Shown here piece after piece: positions 1 to 5,841 of a stretch of 12,906 bases of DNA. Both the position numbers and the translations under genes were made by a program. Source of the DNA: Actinomycetes bacterium (lineage in GTDB: Bacteria; Actinomycetota; Acidimicrobiia; Acidimicrobiales; Palsa-688); the NCBI GenBank assembly GCA_021808425.1, contig JAKBBS010000089.1:1-12906 (forward strand), read 5' to 3'. The notes under the pieces were generated by a model, which was not told where the DNA came from, ran no database searches, and saw only the letters and a list, made by a program, of their open reading frames with translations. Positions within the stretch are counted from its first letter, which is position 1; every line of letters begins with the position of its first letter.

Positions 1-57
1 AGCGGGTTCGTGACGGGCCAGGTGCTCGGAGTGGACGGGGGCATGTCGCTTCGCTAG
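1..57 (+). CDS. C-terminal end of a short-chain dehydrogenase/reductase (partial)
   Basis: Only the last 18 codons lie in the window, ending in TAG. The residues FVTGQVLGVDGGMSLR match the usual end of classical SDR oxidoreductases (NAD(P)-dependent, Rossmann fold), where the 'TGQ-x-L-x-VDGG' stretch lies just before the C-terminus. The catalytic Tyr-x-x-x-Lys and the cofactor-binding glycines would be upstream of the window. The next gene starts about 45 bases downstream on the same strand, so the two are probably co-transcribed. The substrate cannot be told from this fragment. Confidence 0.85.
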   Translation, partial: SGFVTGQVLGVDGGMSLR

Positions 58-101
58 ACACCTACCAAGCTGGTGCACACACTTCGAGAAAGGTGCTTGA
101 G

Positions 102-1028
102 TTGGCAGAATTCCAGTTGATTACCGAAGGGCTTCTTTTTCCCGAAGGTCCGGTCGCGACCTCGGACTCCAAGGTGGTCCTCGTCGAGATCTACAGCGGT
201 CATTTGACCCGGGTCGACGTAGATAGTGGAACGCTGGATCGCTTCGCAGTATGCGGTGGGGGACCTAACGGAATCGCCGTCGGGCCCGACTCGATGCTCT
301 ACGTCTGCAACAACGGGGGGTTCGAGTGGCATGACCTGGGCGGCCTACTCGCGCCGGGTCACCAGCCCGGCGACTACAGCGGGGGGAGGATCCAGCGGGT
401 CGACCCAGCCGGCGCGACGGTCAAGGACATCTACACCCACGTTGGAGCGAACCAGCTACGGGGACCTAACGACATCGTGTTTGATCAGACCGGCGGCTTT
501 TGGTTTACCGACCTCGGCAAGACCCGTCGGAGGGAGAACGACCTCGGAGGTCTGTACTACGCGAAGCCCGACGGAAGCTCCGTGGAGGAGGTCGTCTACC
601 CTCTCATCCAGCCAAACGGCGTCGGGCTGTCCCCAGATGCCAGCCGCGTATACGTGGCCGAGACCGGGCCGGGCCGCGTGTGGGCGTGGGACGTCGAAAG
701 CCCAGGGAAGCTGGCCCGCGCCGGGATAGGACCGGGCGGGGCGCAGTTGCTGTGGGGCTTCGACGGCTACCAGCTGCTCGATTCTCTGGCGGTCGACTCG
801 GAGGGCAACGTGTGCGTTGCGACGCTGATCACCGGCGCTATAAGTGTCATTAGCCCCGGTGGCACACTCCTGGAGCAGGTCGCGGTGCCCGAACCGGACC
901 CGTTCGTGACGAATATCTGCTTCGGCGGACCGGACATGCGCACTGCCTACATAACGTCCTCGGGCAGAGGGCGCCTTTACGCGACGCAATGGCCGGTTCC
1001 TGGCCTCAAGTTGGCTTTCAATCACTGA
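102..1028 (+). CDS. SMP-30/gluconolactonase/LRE-like beta-propeller hydrolase
   Basis: About 308 residues, the usual length for the family. Members are metal-dependent six-bladed beta-propeller lactonases or related hydrolases acting on sugar or other lactones. Visible motifs are FPEGP near residue 15 (metal-ligand Glu), RGPNDIVFD near 121-128, PNGVGLSPDASRVYVAET near 171-188 (metal-ligand Asn) and LDSLAVDSEGN near 226-236 (metal-ligand Asp). All three expected ligands are therefore present and the enzyme looks intact. No signal peptide is seen, so it is probably cytosolic. Start: a GTG at 93 is in frame, but the Shine-Dalgarno-like AGAAAGG (87-93) overlaps it; the TTG at 102 sits 8 bases after that site and gives a typical family N-terminus. 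The upstream SDR suggests a shared catabolic operon for a sugar, polyol or cyclic alcohol. The substrate is unknown. Confidence 0.85.
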   Translation: MAEFQLITEGLLFPEGPVATSDSKVVLVEIYSGHLTRVDVDSGTLDRFAVCGGGPNGIAVGPDSMLYVCNNGGFEWHDLGGLLAPGHQPGDYSGGRIQRVDPAGATVKDIYTHVGANQLRGPNDIVFDQTGGFWFTDLGKTRRRENDLGGLYYAKPDGSSVEEVVYPLIQPNGVGLSPDASRVYVAETGPGRVWAWDVESPGKLARAGIGPGGAQLLWGFDGYQLLDSLAVDSEGNVCVATLITGAISVISPGGTLLEQVAVPEPDPFVTNICFGGPDMRTAYITSSGRGRLYATQWPVPGLKLAFNH

Positions 1029-1103
1029 GCTGTCGACCGTTTGCCGAGCGTAGACGGCGACGGGAGCTCCTTGTTTTCCGCAGCCCGCAAAGAATTGATC
1101 AGA

Positions 1104-1119
1104 ATTGTGATATCACAAT
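1104..1119. promoter_or_regulatory. Perfect 16-bp palindromic operator candidate upstream of the SPFH gene
   Basis: ATTGTGATATCACAAT is a perfect inverted repeat in an AT-rich pocket of an otherwise GC-rich region. The left arm ATTGTG recurs in direct orientation at 1125-1130, exactly 21 bp (two helical turns) away. The palindrome lies between the expected -35 and -10 elements, a typical position for repression. By position it should control the SPFH gene and the ribbon-helix-helix gene behind it. The binding protein is not proven; the RHH protein encoded next door is the obvious local candidate. Confidence 0.6.
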
Positions 1120-1127
1120 GCTATATT
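1119..1127 (+). promoter_or_regulatory. Probable extended -10 promoter element for the SPFH-RHH unit
   Basis: TGCTATATT fits an extended -10 (TGn followed by TATATT, close to TATAAT). It begins at the last base of the palindrome and lies about 32 bases before the SPFH start codon. No well-spaced -35 hexamer is seen: TTGATC at 1095-1100 is 21 bases away and TTGTGA at 1105-1110 only 11 away. An extended -10 can work without a good -35. The assignment rests on sequence pattern alone. Confidence 0.4.
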
Positions 1128-1158
1128 GTGGGTGGAGCACGATTCAAGGAGAATTCTC

Positions 1159-2067
1159 ATGGCGACTGTCGAACCTGGCCTTCTCGGCGAACAGGCAGCT
1201 TGGTCTCTGAACGGCGTCAAAGTGCTTGCCGGCGGGATATCGACCACCGCTCTCGCCGGAGTGCTTATTGGCCTCGGAGCATCACAGGGGAGCTGGGGTA
1301 ACGCCGGATCAGCCACGATGCTCTCGGTCGGCATCGCTTCGTTTCTGGCAGCGCAATTCACGATGCGGGGGCTCACCTCAATCGTCCCAGGAGAGGCGAG
1401 AGTCGTGCAGCTGTTCGGTAGCTACAAAGGGACGATCCGTTCGGCGGGCCTGCACTGGGTAAACCCGATCTCGCAGAGGAGACGGCTCGTCACAAGGGTC
1501 CGCAACCACGAGACCGCGATCGCCAAAGTCAACGACGCAGACGGAAACCCGATCGAGATCGCGGCCGTCGTCGTCTGGCAGGTTGACGACACCGCGAAAG
1601 CGATGTACTCGGTGGAGAACTTCTCACAGTTCGTCGCCACCCAAACGGAGACGGCAGTCCGCCACATCGCCTCGAGCTACCCCTACGACAGCCGAGGCAG
1701 GGGCGGCCTTTCACTTCGCGACAACGCCGAGGAGATCACCCATCGCCTATCAGAGGAGATCACCGCCCGGGTCGCCCCGGCCGGAGTCCGAATCGCCGAG
1801 TCGCGCCTCACGAGACTTGCCTATGCGTCGGAGATCGCCCAGGGGATGCTGCGCGTACAGCAGGCGAGCGCCGTCGTCGCTGCCCGCCGCCAGATCGTCG
1901 ACGGTGCCGTCGGAATGGTCGAACTTGCGCTGCAGCGCCTCGAAGAGAACAACGTCGTCGAACTAGACGAAGAACGCAAAGCGGCAATGGTCTCGAACCT
2001 GCTGGTAGTCCTTTGCAGCGAACAGGCAACCCAGCAGGTCGTAAACACCGGCACCCTCTACCAATAG
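1159..2067 (+). CDS. SPFH/Band 7 domain membrane protein
   Basis: 302 residues. Two hydrophobic segments at about 18-41 and 51-71 anchor the N-terminus. An SPFH (stomatin/prohibitin/flotillin) domain follows from about 72 to 265, with the family-like stretches VVQLFGSYKGTIRSAGLHWV, EIAAVVVWQVDD and the helical QASAVVAARRQIVDGAVGMV. SPFH proteins form membrane scaffolds or ring-like oligomers linked to protease control, stress and membrane microdomains. The partner here is unknown. Start: the ATG at 1159 has AAGGAG at 1146-1151 with a 7-base spacer, much better than the in-frame GTG at 1126, which lies in the promoter. The gene ends 17 bases before the RHH gene, indicating co-transcription. 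The palindrome at 1104-1119 probably regulates both. Confidence 0.9.
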   Translation: MATVEPGLLGEQAAWSLNGVKVLAGGISTTALAGVLIGLGASQGSWGNAGSATMLSVGIASFLAAQFTMRGLTSIVPGEARVVQLFGSYKGTIRSAGLHWVNPISQRRRLVTRVRNHETAIAKVNDADGNPIEIAAVVVWQVDDTAKAMYSVENFSQFVATQTETAVRHIASSYPYDSRGRGGLSLRDNAEEITHRLSEEITARVAPAGVRIAESRLTRLAYASEIAQGMLRVQQASAVVAARRQIVDGAVGMVELALQRLEENNVVELDEERKAAMVSNLLVVLCSEQATQQVVNTGTLYQ

Positions 2068-2084
2068 AAGGTGCCTGCCCCTTC

Positions 2085-2282
2085 GTGACCGAACGCAAAA
2101 GCCTCCTTTTGCGATTGGACCCCGCCGTCCACGACGCCCTCGCAAAATGGGCGCAGGACGACCTGCGCAGCACGAACGCCCAGATCGAGTTCCTCCTTCG
2201 CCGGGCGCTTGCCACGGCCGGGCGGATGCCCAAAGGGGTCGGCGACGTGCGTGCTCCCGGCCGCCCGCGCTCTGAGCGATAG
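2085..2282 (+). CDS. Arc-type ribbon-helix-helix DNA-binding protein
   Basis: 65 residues from the GTG at 2085, 17 bases after the SPFH stop. The beta strand KSLLLRLD (about residues 5-12) is followed by helix A (PAVHDALAKWAQDD) and helix B (TNAQIEFLLRRALA), the layout of a ribbon-helix-helix repressor of the Arc/MetJ class. The C-terminal tail is basic and Pro/Gly-rich. Such proteins bind palindromic operators as dimers through the beta ribbon. The frame stays open further upstream, but that region overlaps the SPFH gene in another frame and has no domain, so the GTG is preferred. The ribosome site AGAAGG (2066-2071) is 13 bases away, rather far, so translational coupling to the SPFH gene is likely. 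Small RHH proteins with this N-terminus are familiar beside SPFH genes in Actinobacteria (from memory). It may repress its own unit. Confidence 0.8.
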   Translation: MTERKSLLLRLDPAVHDALAKWAQDDLRSTNAQIEFLLRRALATAGRMPKGVGDVRAPGRPRSER

Positions 2283-2290
2283 TGCGGAGG

Positions 2291-2306
2291 AGTAGTAAGC
2301 GCTACT
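2291..2306. other. Short inverted repeat between convergent genes, weak terminator candidate
   Basis: AGTAG-taagcg-CTACT can form a 5-bp stem. It lies across the 19-base gap between the stops of the RHH gene (plus) and the DUF2630 gene (minus) and includes the DUF2630 stop codon. There is no T-run on either side. A bidirectional terminator is expected at such a junction, but this hairpin is weak evidence for one. Confidence 0.2.
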
Positions 2307-2544
2307 GGCGGTAGTGCTCGACCGTATCCTCGCTTCGAAGGGTGGCGTCGTCTGGATCAGCGCCGGCGCTCCGTCTCGCCCTTCGCTGGCGGAGAAGGTC
2401 CCAGCACTGGTCCAAGGCCACCTCGACCGAACGCAGACGCTCGAGCTCGTCGCCGGTCAGGGGTTCACCCACATGGGCCTGCTGGAGGAGGTGCTCCTCC
2501 TCGGTCAGATCGTTGATGCGGGCTACTACTTCAAGGTCGTCCAC
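2302..2544 (-). CDS. DUF2630 family protein
   Basis: 80 residues, the normal length for this small actinobacterial family of unknown function. The acidic N-terminal helix (INDLTEEEHLLQQ) and the conserved core ALDQCWDLLRQRRARRSAG are characteristic; the second half reads as one long charged helix. There is no signal peptide or membrane segment, so it is cytosolic. The GTG start has AAAAGGAG 8 bases upstream. It lies 21 bases behind the anti-sigma factor gene on the same strand and is probably part of that transcript, which makes a link to the sigma factor's stress response possible but unproven. Confidence 0.85.
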   Translation of the reverse strand: MDDLEVVARINDLTEEEHLLQQAHVGEPLTGDELERLRSVEVALDQCWDLLRQRRARRSAGADPDDATLRSEDTVEHYRQ

Positions 2545-2565
2545 CGGTCGAGCTCCTTTTGTCGC

Positions 2566-3309
2566 TTAGCGCATCGTAGCGGTGGCGACCATCTTCCCCG
2601 ACGGGTCCACCAACCGGACGATCGTGGCGCCATCAGCTGCGGACGGGATGTATGTCGCCCAGTACCCTCCCTCGGCGGAAACCTCGAAAGTTCCGAGCGT
2701 CACGACTTTCCCGGAAGGGCTCACCAGCTCGCAACGCAGGGTGCCCCGATTGGATCCCGATATGCCCATCGACATCCACGGGTGGCCGTCGAAGTCTACG
2801 AACACCTTTCCGACCGGCCCGGAAGGCCCGACCAGAAGCGTGGCGTACCACCCTCCGCCGCTGACGCCCGCAGCCACAGGATTGGTGCTCGAAGTGCTCC
2901 CTGCCGCCATACCTATAGCCGTGCCGGCTCCCAGCACGATCGACGCCGCCGCAGCGGCTGCGACCACCTGCCTCCATGTAAAGCGCCGCTTATCGCCGCG
3001 CTTGGCCGCCGCACGAGACCCCCCGCGGACATTGGAGTCGGCGAGTCCCTGTGGCCTCAACGGACGAAGACTTCCGACCCCGTCGAGGCGGGCAAGCACC
3101 CTGTCCTCGAAACCCGCCTGCGGCTCCACCGGCGGGGCCTGCGCCGCCACCCGGTCAGCGACCGCGCTCAACTCGAGCAGTTCCTCCCGACAGGTTGCGC
3201 AATGGGAGAGGTGGGCGAGCATGGAGGTGCGTTCTTCTGCATCGAGGACACCCAAGGCGAAATCGGCCAGCGCGTCGGGGTGCGCCCCCGGCTGGAAGAC
3301 GTCAGTCAC
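2566..3309 (-). CDS. Membrane anti-sigma factor with zinc-binding ZAS motif (RskA-like)
   Basis: 247 residues. The cytosolic N-terminal domain (about 1-60) carries H33-x3-C37-x2-C40 within AHLSHCATC, the zinc anti-sigma (ZAS) signature that holds an ECF sigma factor. A basic linker follows, then one membrane helix at about 113-136 (VVAAAAAASIVLGAGTAIGM). The extracytoplasmic C-terminal domain (about 150-247) is Gly- and beta-rich and resembles the anti-sigma-K factor domain (GGWYATLLVGPSG, VSPSGKVVTLGTFEVS, VDPSGKMVATATMR). The protein should sequester the upstream-encoded sigma factor until an outside signal triggers proteolysis. The GTG at 3309 overlaps the sigma stop by 8 bases and has TGGAG 7 bases before it, supporting this start over a longer frame that runs into the sigma gene. 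The overlap implies coupled, roughly matched synthesis. Confidence 0.88.
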   Translation of the reverse strand: MTDVFQPGAHPDALADFALGVLDAEERTSMLAHLSHCATCREELLELSAVADRVAAQAPPVEPQAGFEDRVLARLDGVGSLRPLRPQGLADSNVRGGSRAAAKRGDKRRFTWRQVVAAAAAASIVLGAGTAIGMAAGSTSSTNPVAAGVSGGGWYATLLVGPSGPVGKVFVDFDGHPWMSMGISGSNRGTLRCELVSPSGKVVTLGTFEVSAEGGYWATYIPSAADGATIVRLVDPSGKMVATATMR

Positions 3310-3895
3310 TCGCCGGCTCCACGACTCGCACGTCGACGACGGTGTCACGAAGATTGTCGCGAAGGCGTCTCATTGCGGCACGGATGCGGGTCTTCGCCGT
3401 ACCGAGGGGTATCCCCTCCGCTGCTGCGACCTGCGACGCGGACATTCCCACCATCGCCGCCAACACCACGGCGCGGGCCTGCTCGGGGGGAAGCTGGCGC
3501 AACGCCCGGCTCACCTCGCGACGCGACTCTGCTTCGAGAGCCTTGTCCTCAGGGTCGTTGGGGCCCGCCGATATCGCCGCCAGGAGAGCGCCCACCTCTA
3601 CCGGGTACGCCCTTCGTACACGAGTGGAGTCGATCGCCAGATTCCGGGTGATCGCGGCGAGCCATGTGCCGACCGCGCCGCGCCGTGCGTCGTAGACCGA
3701 CCCGTGACGCCAGGCCCGCTCGAATGCTTGTTGGGCGACGTCCTCCGCGCCAGCCTGGTCACCGAGGACGGCCAAGGCGACTCCGTAGACCCTCGACTGG
3801 AAGCGTCGAATGAATGCAACCGAGAGTTCCCTGTCCCCGCTCGCGAAGCCGCTCAGGAGCGCTTCGTCGGAGAGGCTTGATACAGGAATACCCAT
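3302..3895 (-). CDS. ECF (extracytoplasmic function) RNA polymerase sigma factor, SigK-like
   Basis: 197 residues, the standard ECF size. Region 2 spans about 27-96, with GAEDVAQQAFERAWR (core binding) and TWLAAITRNLAIDSTR (promoter melting and -10 recognition). Region 4 spans about 129-183, with LRQLPPEQARAVVLA and the helix-turn-helix SASQVAAAEGIPLGTAKTRI that reads the -35. There is no extra C-terminal domain, so it is controlled by its partner anti-sigma factor, whose gene overlaps its end. The ATG at 3895 is chosen over an in-frame GTG at 3904: AGGA lies 10 bases and GAGG 3 bases upstream. A divergent lipoprotein gene begins at 4123 and is a likely target. The SigK-like label rests on the RskA-like partner and overall similarity, not on an alignment. 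Confidence 0.9.
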   Translation of the reverse strand: MGIPVSSLSDEALLSGFASGDRELSVAFIRRFQSRVYGVALAVLGDQAGAEDVAQQAFERAWRHGSVYDARRGAVGTWLAAITRNLAIDSTRVRRAYPVEVGALLAAISAGPNDPEDKALEAESRREVSRALRQLPPEQARAVVLAAMVGMSASQVAAAEGIPLGTAKTRIRAAMRRLRDNLRDTVVDVRVVEPASD

Positions 3896-3991
3896 GTGCC
3901 TCACATCCTATCTACGGCCCACCGAGCCGATCGGATTGGAGACCAGCGACGCAACGCTTCTCCTTGCGTCGAAATTTCAGCAATCCGTTCG

Positions 3992-3999
3992 AAGTTCCC
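3992..3999 (-). promoter_or_regulatory. Possible ECF-type -35 element (GGGAACTT) upstream of the sigma gene
   Basis: Read on the minus strand, GGGAACTT resembles the 'GGAAC' -35 of many ECF promoters. It lies about 97 bases before the sigma factor ATG, which would fit autoregulation. No convincing -10 is seen 15-17 bases further on; the region there reads AATTTCGACG. Low-confidence pattern match. Confidence 0.25.
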
Positions 4000-4001
4000 A
4001 A

Positions 4002-4039
4002 GTCGTAGTTAGAGATGCGAGTCGTGGTTAGAGATGCGA
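4002..4039. repeat. 19-bp tandem direct repeat in the sigma/lipoprotein intergenic region
   Basis: The unit GTCGTAGTTAGAGATGCGA (4002-4020) is followed directly by a second copy (4021-4039) differing by one base (A to G at the sixth position). A further four bases (GTCG) of a third copy follow. The repeat is in the divergent gap between the sigma factor and the lipoprotein gene, 84 bases before the lipoprotein start. It may be a pair of regulator sites or a simple recent slippage duplication. Confidence 0.85.
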
Positions 4040-4122
4040 GTCGACCTCCTGCGTCCAAGCCGTACCAACCCATCAATCCCTCGCCGGGCACGCTCGGCCG
4101 TCACATCCGAAAGGCACATTTC

Positions 4123-4731
4123 ATGAGGAGAACGACCGGTGCTGTGGTAGCTGTAGGCATGGCCTTGGTGGCCGCCGCTTGTGGCTCTTCGACCAAAACC
4201 TCCAGCGCTTCTGCGCCTTCCAGCACAGCGGCGAGCACGGCATACCCGAGCACGACCATGTCCGCGAGTCCCACGACCTCCGCCGGTTCGACGGCCGGCG
4301 CCGGAACCTCGACCCCGACTATCGGGGTGGTGGCCGACTCCATGTACGGGAGCATCCTCGAGAGCAACGGCAAGACGTTGTACTCGTTCTCCACGGACAC
4401 CTCGACGTCGAGCTCCTGCTCGGGAGGATGCGCCGTGGCGTGGCCACCGCTAGTGACGACCGGCACGCCGAGCGCCGCTACCGGTGTCAACGCGTCGATG
4501 GTCGGCCACATCATGGACTCGAACGGAAAGATGCAAGTCACCTACAACGGTCACCCGCTCTACTGGTTCATCAAGGATATGAAGGCGACAGCACCGAACA
4601 CCACGCTCGGGGAGAACGTCCACGCGTTCGGGGGTGTCTGGACAGTCGTCTCGGCGTCTACGGGAAACCCTGTTACCGCTGCAGTTTCCTCGTCAGCCAC
4701 GTCGGCTACGACGGCCGGCTCGGGGTACTAG
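4123..4731 (+). CDS. Secreted lipoprotein with Yx(FWY)xxD repeats (COG4315 / Lipoprotein_15 type)
   Basis: 202 residues. The N-terminus is a lipoprotein signal peptide: MRRTTG, a hydrophobic run, and the lipobox VAAAC with Cys20 as the lipidated residue. Residues 21-65 are a Ser/Thr/Ala-rich linker typical of surface lipoproteins. The body holds two copies of the family motif, YSFSTD (87-92) and YWFIKD (147-152), with C99-x3-C103 followed by WPPL. The C-terminal tail is again Ser/Thr/Ala-rich. The family's biochemical role is not established. The ATG at 4123 has GAAAGG 8 bases upstream and begins exactly at the signal peptide; a longer in-frame start at 4015 lies inside the tandem repeat and is rejected. 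Divergence from the sigma/anti-sigma pair suggests it belongs to that regulon. Confidence 0.9.
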   Translation: MRRTTGAVVAVGMALVAAACGSSTKTSSASAPSSTAASTAYPSTTMSASPTTSAGSTAGAGTSTPTIGVVADSMYGSILESNGKTLYSFSTDTSTSSSCSGGCAVAWPPLVTTGTPSAATGVNASMVGHIMDSNGKMQVTYNGHPLYWFIKDMKATAPNTTLGENVHAFGGVWTVVSASTGNPVTAAVSSSATSATTAGSGY

Positions 4732-4736
4732 CCCGA

Positions 4737-4769
4737 GCCTAGGTTGACAAACCGCTCGATCGCCTAGGC
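4737..4769. other. Inverted repeat after the lipoprotein gene
   Basis: GCCTAGG (4737-4743) and CCTAGGC (4763-4769) are perfect 7-base inverted arms separated by 19 bases, beginning 6 bases after the lipoprotein stop. Placement suits a terminator, but the loop is long and no T-run follows. The core CCTAGG is itself palindromic. The rest of the 108-base gap up to 4840 shows nothing recognisable. Confidence 0.2.
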
Positions 4770-4839
4770 GTGGCGAAACCAGGACTAACCTTCGCCTCGT
4801 GTACCACGTCGCGACACCGATGTCCGGGTCGGGTGCCTG

Positions 4840-5841
4840 ATGGCGGCACTGTCGCCCACCGACGAGCTTTTCGTGCATCAGATCCCACTGCCGCTCGGCG
4901 AGGTCGTCGAGTCGAGTCGGTGGTGGCGTGAGAGCTACTTTTTCGAGTTACACCGGCCGGACGCAGCCGGTGACGTCGTTTTCATGACGATGGCCCACTA
5001 CCCGGCGACGGCGGCAATGGACTCGCTGCAGATGGGTCGCGTCGAAGGGCGGAGGATCCTCGGCCGCCTTGAACGCCCGGATGCCGGGGATCCGCACACA
5101 CCGCGCGTCCACGGGGCGAGCGTCGAGGTGATCGAACCGTTCGAGCTGATCAAGCTGTCCGCTGATCCTGACATAGCGGCGATCGGGCTCGACGTCACGT
5201 TCCGGGCCCGGACAAAGCCGTACGGTCTTCGGCGGGGCACGTTGCGCGCCGGGGACGAACTCGTATGGGACCAGAGTCACATCCTGCAGTCCGGAATCTA
5301 CGAAGGCACCTACAGCGTCGACGGGCGCACATTCGCCGTTGACGGCTGGGTGGGCCAGCGCGACCACTCGTGGGGAATACGCGACCACGGAAGATGCCCG
5401 CTATGGATGTGGCTGCAGATCCAGCTCGACGACGGCTTCCTCGGCGTGTGGCATTGGGAGCTGGCCAACGGGACCCAGATCTTCACCGACGGCTGCTGGG
5501 CCGGGAGCGACCGCTCCGATCCGGTCCCGATCGTGGACTTCCGCCACGACCTCACCTGGACCGCAGGCGGCGCAATCCCGGTGAGATACGGCGAGAACGG
5601 CGAAGCGGTTGCCGGCCTCAGCGGACACTGCGAGTTTGCCCTCGAAGATGGCAGGGTGATAGCCGTCGAAGCGAGAGGAACTTTCGATCGCCCCTACGAG
5701 CCGTTCCACCGCGGTGGACTATCCCAGGTAAGGGTTAGAACGGGCGACGGCAGGTCCGGCAGCGCCATATACGAAATCACCGGGGCACGACACCACAAGT
5801 ACTTCCCGGACACCGTCGTAGAGCGACCCCTCCCGCAGTGA
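4840..5841 (+). CDS. AttH/CrtC-like (DUF7064-type) protein of unknown substrate
   Basis: 333 residues, no signal peptide or membrane segment. The best landmark is WVGQRDHSWGIRD (about 170-182) followed by CPLWMWLQIQLDDGFLGVWH; an 'RDHSWG' core before aromatic-rich strands is typical of the lipocalin-like AttH/hydroxyneurosporene-synthase (CrtC) superfamily. The protein is rich in Trp and beta structure throughout, as expected for two stacked lipocalin-like barrels. CrtC hydrates carotenoids, but most bacterial relatives have no assigned reaction, so no function is claimed. The ATG at 4840 has no strong ribosome-binding site; it is the first start in frame and lies just before the conserved part. 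The stop overlaps the next gene's start (GTGA), so this protein and the kinase-like protein probably act together. Confidence 0.65.
   Translation: MAALSPTDELFVHQIPLPLGEVVESSRWWRESYFFELHRPDAAGDVVFMTMAHYPATAAMDSLQMGRVEGRRILGRLERPDAGDPHTPRVHGASVEVIEPFELIKLSADPDIAAIGLDVTFRARTKPYGLRRGTLRAGDELVWDQSHILQSGIYEGTYSVDGRTFAVDGWVGQRDHSWGIRDHGRCPLWMWLQIQLDDGFLGVWHWELANGTQIFTDGCWAGSDRSDPVPIVDFRHDLTWTAGGAIPVRYGENGEAVAGLSGHCEFALEDGRVIAVEARGTFDRPYEPFHRGGLSQVRVRTGDGRSGSAIYEITGARHHKYFPDTVVERPLPQ

Noticed and set aside
2013..2084. Longer N-terminus for the RHH protein
   Set aside because: It would overlap the end of the SPFH gene in another frame and adds 24 residues without structure; the ribbon strand begins right after the GTG at 2085.
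2314..3880. Two long plus-strand open frames (over 400 codons each) across the sigma and anti-sigma genes
   Set aside because: They run antisense to well-recognised sigma, anti-sigma and DUF2630 genes, carry no domain, and are Arg/Pro/Ser-rich as expected for shadow frames in high-GC DNA.
4002..4043. CRISPR-like repeats
   Set aside because: Only two directly adjacent 19-bp copies with no spacers and no cas genes; it is a simple tandem repeat.
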